From: Cutibacterium acnes
Lineage (GTDB): Bacteria > Actinomycetota > Actinomycetes > Propionibacteriales > Propionibacteriaceae
Assembly (NCBI RefSeq): GCF_003030305.1
Contig: NZ_CP023676.1
Location: 1 to 64,000 of the forward strand
Reading direction: 5' to 3'
DNA: 64,000 nt
The translations under genes were made by a program, and so were the position numbers. The number at the start of each line of letters is the position of its first letter. The first letter of the stretch is position 1. The notes below the pieces were generated by a model. That model saw nothing but the letters and a program-made list of their open reading frames with translations. It was not told the origin of the DNA and did not search any database. Shown in pieces: positions 61,398 to 64,000 of the stretch.

Positions 61398-64000
61398 TCA
61401 CACCGAACTCATCCAGGACCGGATTGGCCATCTCAAGGAACGTCTCGAACGAGAAATCACCGAGAAGATCTGTCCATTGCAGGTGACGGCCTGGCAGGTC
61501 CCCGGCGAGCCAGTGAGCTTCAAGGAGGCCGCTGCCGCCAATTACCAGCCATTTCCGCCCGGGACGTGGTGGGGTGCTCCATGGAGCACCTGGTGGCTGC
61601 ACGTTACCGGCACCCTGCCTGCTAGCCACGCTGGTGAAGAGGTCGATCTCTCGATGGACCTTGGATTCGTTGGTGATTGGGCTGGTAACCAGTCCGAAGC
61701 GATGGTCTACACCGCGAACGGACGCCCTCTCAAGGCCCTCAACCCACGCAACCACCGGATCGGGCTTAACCATGGGGCGCTCGCTGCCCGATTCACCAAA
61801 GAGGGCGAGCCGCTCATTGGGGCCGACGGGGACGTCGAGTTGTGGGTAGAGGCCGCCGGCAACCCCGACATGACCCAGCACTTGGGAGGACCCACCGAGC
61901 TGGGGGATCGTCGCACTGCGGGACATGAGCCGCTGTGGCAGTTCAAGGGAGCGGAGCTTTCGGTGCGCCGCAATGAGGTGTGGGGCTTGTGGCTTGACAT
62001 CGACGTTCTTGACGGGCTCATGCGCCAGCTACCAGCCGAGTCCACCCATCGCGCCAGACTTCTCCGCGGCTTGGAACAAGCTGCTGACGAGGTCGATCAC
62101 CAGGGGATCGTCGCCGGTGCCGGACCGGCCCGGCAAATCCTTGCCGGGTACCTGGATTCGGGGGCAAACTCATCAGCCCAACAGATGACGGCCATCGGAC
62201 ATGCGCATATCGACTCGGCCTGGCTATGGCCGTTGCGTGAGACCCGCCGCAAGGTGGTGCGCACCTTCTCCAATGTTGTCGCCCTGGCGCAGGAGTACCC
62301 CGACTTCCACTTCGCTTGCACCAGTGCCCAGCACTATGCCTGGCTCCAAGAATCCTCACCAGAGCTCTTCGAACGCGTTCAGGAGGCCATCGAGCGTGGC
62401 CAGTGGCATCCGGTGGGTGGTATGTGGGTGGAGTCCGACGCTAACCTGCCCTCCGGGGAATCGCTGGTGAGACAGTTCACCAGCGGTCTGCGCTGGATGC
62501 GCGAACACCTCGGGGTGCGTCCGGACTGTTTATGGCTGCCGGATTCTTTTGGCTACACCGGTGCGCTGCCCCAGATTGCTCGACTTGCTGGCATGCGCTG
62601 GTTCTTTACTCAGAAACTCAGCTGGAACACGGCGAACACGCTTCCCCACCACACCTTCTGGTGGGAGGGCATCGACGGCACCCGGATCTGGACGCACTTC
62701 CCGCCAGTGGACTGCTACGACTGTGTTGTCAGCGCCCAAGAGGTCAAGAAAGCTGAGGCAAACTTCAAAGAGAAGGGCGTGGCCGGACGCTCAATCCTGC
62801 CATTCGGATACGGCGACGGCGGCGGTGGACCTACCGCCGAACAAGTGGAACGCGCCCGCAGGTTCGCCGACCTGGAGGACGCGCCGCAGGTGCGGCTGGG
62901 CTCTCCGGACGACTATTTCGACCAGGCGCAGGAGGACCATCCACAGGCGTCAGTGTGGCGCGGTGAGATGTACCTGGAGTTCCACCGGGGCGTCTACACC
63001 TCCGCCCACCCCCTCAAGAACGGCAACCGACGCGCCGAGGCTGGGCTCGCGGCTGCCGAGTGGCTCGCCGTTATGGCCGCCCGTACCGGCCACCCCTACC
63101 CCTACCAGCAGCTGGAACAACTGTGGCAGCGCACCCTGCTGCTGCAGTTCCACGACATCCTTCCCGGATCGTCGATCGCGTGGGTGAACCAAGAGGCCAT
63201 CGCCGAGTTCACCGCCATTCGTGCCGAGTTGAATCAGCTCATGGACGACGCCTGGCAGGCACTATTGCAGGCGAGTGGCGGCGAGACTGTGGGGGTGAGC
63301 CTAGTTAATCCGTCCCAGGCGGACCGGCGCGAGGTCCTCACTGCCAGTGACCGACCCGTACTCGTGCAGGTGCCAGCAATGGCGGCGAAATCGCTGACCG
63401 ATGCCGTGGTTGACCCCGAGCACCCGGTGCATGTGCAGCGAGGTCGCGACGCGATCCGGATGACGAACGGACTCGTCGACGTGTGTATTGACACTCGCGA
63501 CGGGCTGGTGAACTCGATTGTTGACCTGGTATCTGACCGCGAACTCCTGCTGTCTGGACAGCGCGCCAACCGGCTCGTCCTGCACCCAGACTATCCCGAC
63601 TGCTTCGATGCTTGGGAGCTGCAGCAGCAGTACCGTCACAGCGGCGATCCGGTGGACCGGGTCACTGATTTGCGCGTCACCGAAAGCCTGCTGCGCGCCC
63701 AGGTGCGCGTGGAGCGTCACGCCGGTCAGTCCAGCTTCGTCCAGACCATCACCCTGGACGCCGACAGTCGGGCGGTGGAGTTCAGCGTCGACGTCGACTG
63801 GGCCGAACGGGCTCGCGTGCTCAAGGTGGACTTTCCTCTCGACGTGGCCGCCCGCTCCAGCCGTGACGAGATCCAGTTTGGCCACATCGAACGGCCAATC
63901 GAGGCCAATACCTCCTGGGACGATGCCCACTTCGAGAGCTGCGGGCAGCAGTGGATGTTGCTGGCTGAGCCAAGGTACGCGGTGGCGCTGGTTAACCAGT
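61390..64000 (+). CDS. GH38 alpha-mannosidase (partial, runs off the window)
   Basis: The ATG at 61390 (MHDHTELIQDRIGHLKERLE) overlaps the GH4 stop by 8 bp. 870 codons are visible, with no stop. The zinc site starts with GHAHIDSAWLWPLRE (His at about 271-273). The catalytic nucleophile should be Asp385 in LWLPDSFGYTGALPQ, and His588 in LQFHDILPGSS is a further zinc ligand. GEMYLEFHRGVYTS is also family-like. It releases mannose from alpha-mannosides such as host N-glycans. The family is usually 1000-1050 residues, so about 150 residues lie beyond the window. Confidence 0.93.
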   Translation, partial: MHDHTELIQDRIGHLKERLEREITEKICPLQVTAWQVPGEPVSFKEAAAANYQPFPPGTWWGAPWSTWWLHVTGTLPASHAGEEVDLSMDLGFVGDWAGNQSEAMVYTANGRPLKALNPRNHRIGLNHGALAARFTKEGEPLIGADGDVELWVEAAGNPDMTQHLGGPTELGDRRTAGHEPLWQFKGAELSVRRNEVWGLWLDIDVLDGLMRQLPAESTHRARLLRGLEQAADEVDHQGIVAGAGPARQILAGYLDSGANSSAQQMTAIGHAHIDSAWLWPLRETRRKVVRTFSNVVALAQEYPDFHFACTSAQHYAWLQESSPELFERVQEAIERGQWHPVGGMWVESDANLPSGESLVRQFTSGLRWMREHLGVRPDCLWLPDSFGYTGALPQIARLAGMRWFFTQKLSWNTANTLPHHTFWWEGIDGTRIWTHFPPVDCYDCVVSAQEVKKAEANFKEKGVAGRSILPFGYGDGGGGPTAEQVERARRFADLEDAPQVRLGSPDDYFDQAQEDHPQASVWRGEMYLEFHRGVYTSAHPLKNGNRRAEAGLAAAEWLAVMAARTGHPYPYQQLEQLWQRTLLLQFHDILPGSSIAWVNQEAIAEFTAIRAELNQLMDDAWQALLQASGGETVGVSLVNPSQADRREVLTASDRPVLVQVPAMAAKSLTDAVVDPEHPVHVQRGRDAIRMTNGLVDVCIDTRDGLVNSIVDLVSDRELLLSGQRANRLVLHPDYPDCFDAWELQQQYRHSGDPVDRVTDLRVTESLLRAQVRVERHAGQSSFVQTITLDADSRAVEFSVDVDWAERARVLKVDFPLDVAARSSRDEIQFGHIERPIEANTSWDDAHFESCGQQWMLLAEPRYAVALVNQ

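Overview
The window begins on the first base of dnaA and runs rightwards through the origin region of a high-GC Gram-positive chromosome. The order dnaA-oriC-dnaN-recF-dciA(DUF721)-gyrB-gyrA-DUF3566, the GTG starts and the protein sequences point to an actinobacterium. Inference: Propionibacteriaceae, most likely Cutibacterium (acnes or a close relative); no search was run.

Layout. 1-14.9 kb is the replication core, with an inactivated ABC exporter (5.8-7.4 kb) and manA inserted before gyrB. 15-22.4 kb carries a lactate/2-hydroxyacid dehydrogenase and a complete ribose locus (LacI-type regulator, rbsA, rbsC, rbsB, rbsK, rbsD) with a perfect palindromic operator, followed by tRNA-Ile(GAT). 22.5-33.1 kb is an accessory, decaying stretch: a galactitol-type PTS (IIA, IIC and IIB intact, but the polyol dehydrogenase has lost its middle and the regulator is cut by an in-frame TGA), remnants of an MFS transporter, an M20 amidohydrolase and an IS110-type transposase, a frameshifted HAD phosphatase, a DeoR-type regulator, and a compositionally odd pair of unknown genes.

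33.3-36.5 kb returns to ordinary genes: a HisC-like aminotransferase, a frameshifted patatin, a GNAT acetyltransferase and a lipoprotein. 36.8-45.4 kb is a tightly overlapping nine-gene Tad/Flp pilus operon (CpaB-like, CpaE-like, TadA, TadB, TadC, small pilin, two TadE-like proteins, and a 920-residue membrane protein with LysM and BTAD-like domains). Two clusters of DnaA-box-like 9-mers lie at this locus, one just upstream and one inside tadB.

45.5-55.6 kb holds an MFS transporter, formate-tetrahydrofolate ligase, several unknown proteins, a MacB/FtsX-type ABC transporter with a response regulator but no sensor kinase, and another membrane-protein gene interrupted by TGA. 55.8-64 kb is a carbohydrate locus: a sugar ABC importer (binding lipoprotein and two permeases) divergent from a DeoR-type regulator, a GH4 glycosidase and a GH38 alpha-mannosidase that runs off the window end.

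The most interesting leads are the two DnaA-box clusters at the Tad locus, the phased 21-bp repeat array at 50.7 kb, the exact 24-bp duplication inside tadA, the LysM/BTAD protein in the pilus operon, and the number of single-lesion gene breaks. I found no CRISPR array, no prophage and no intact transposon.
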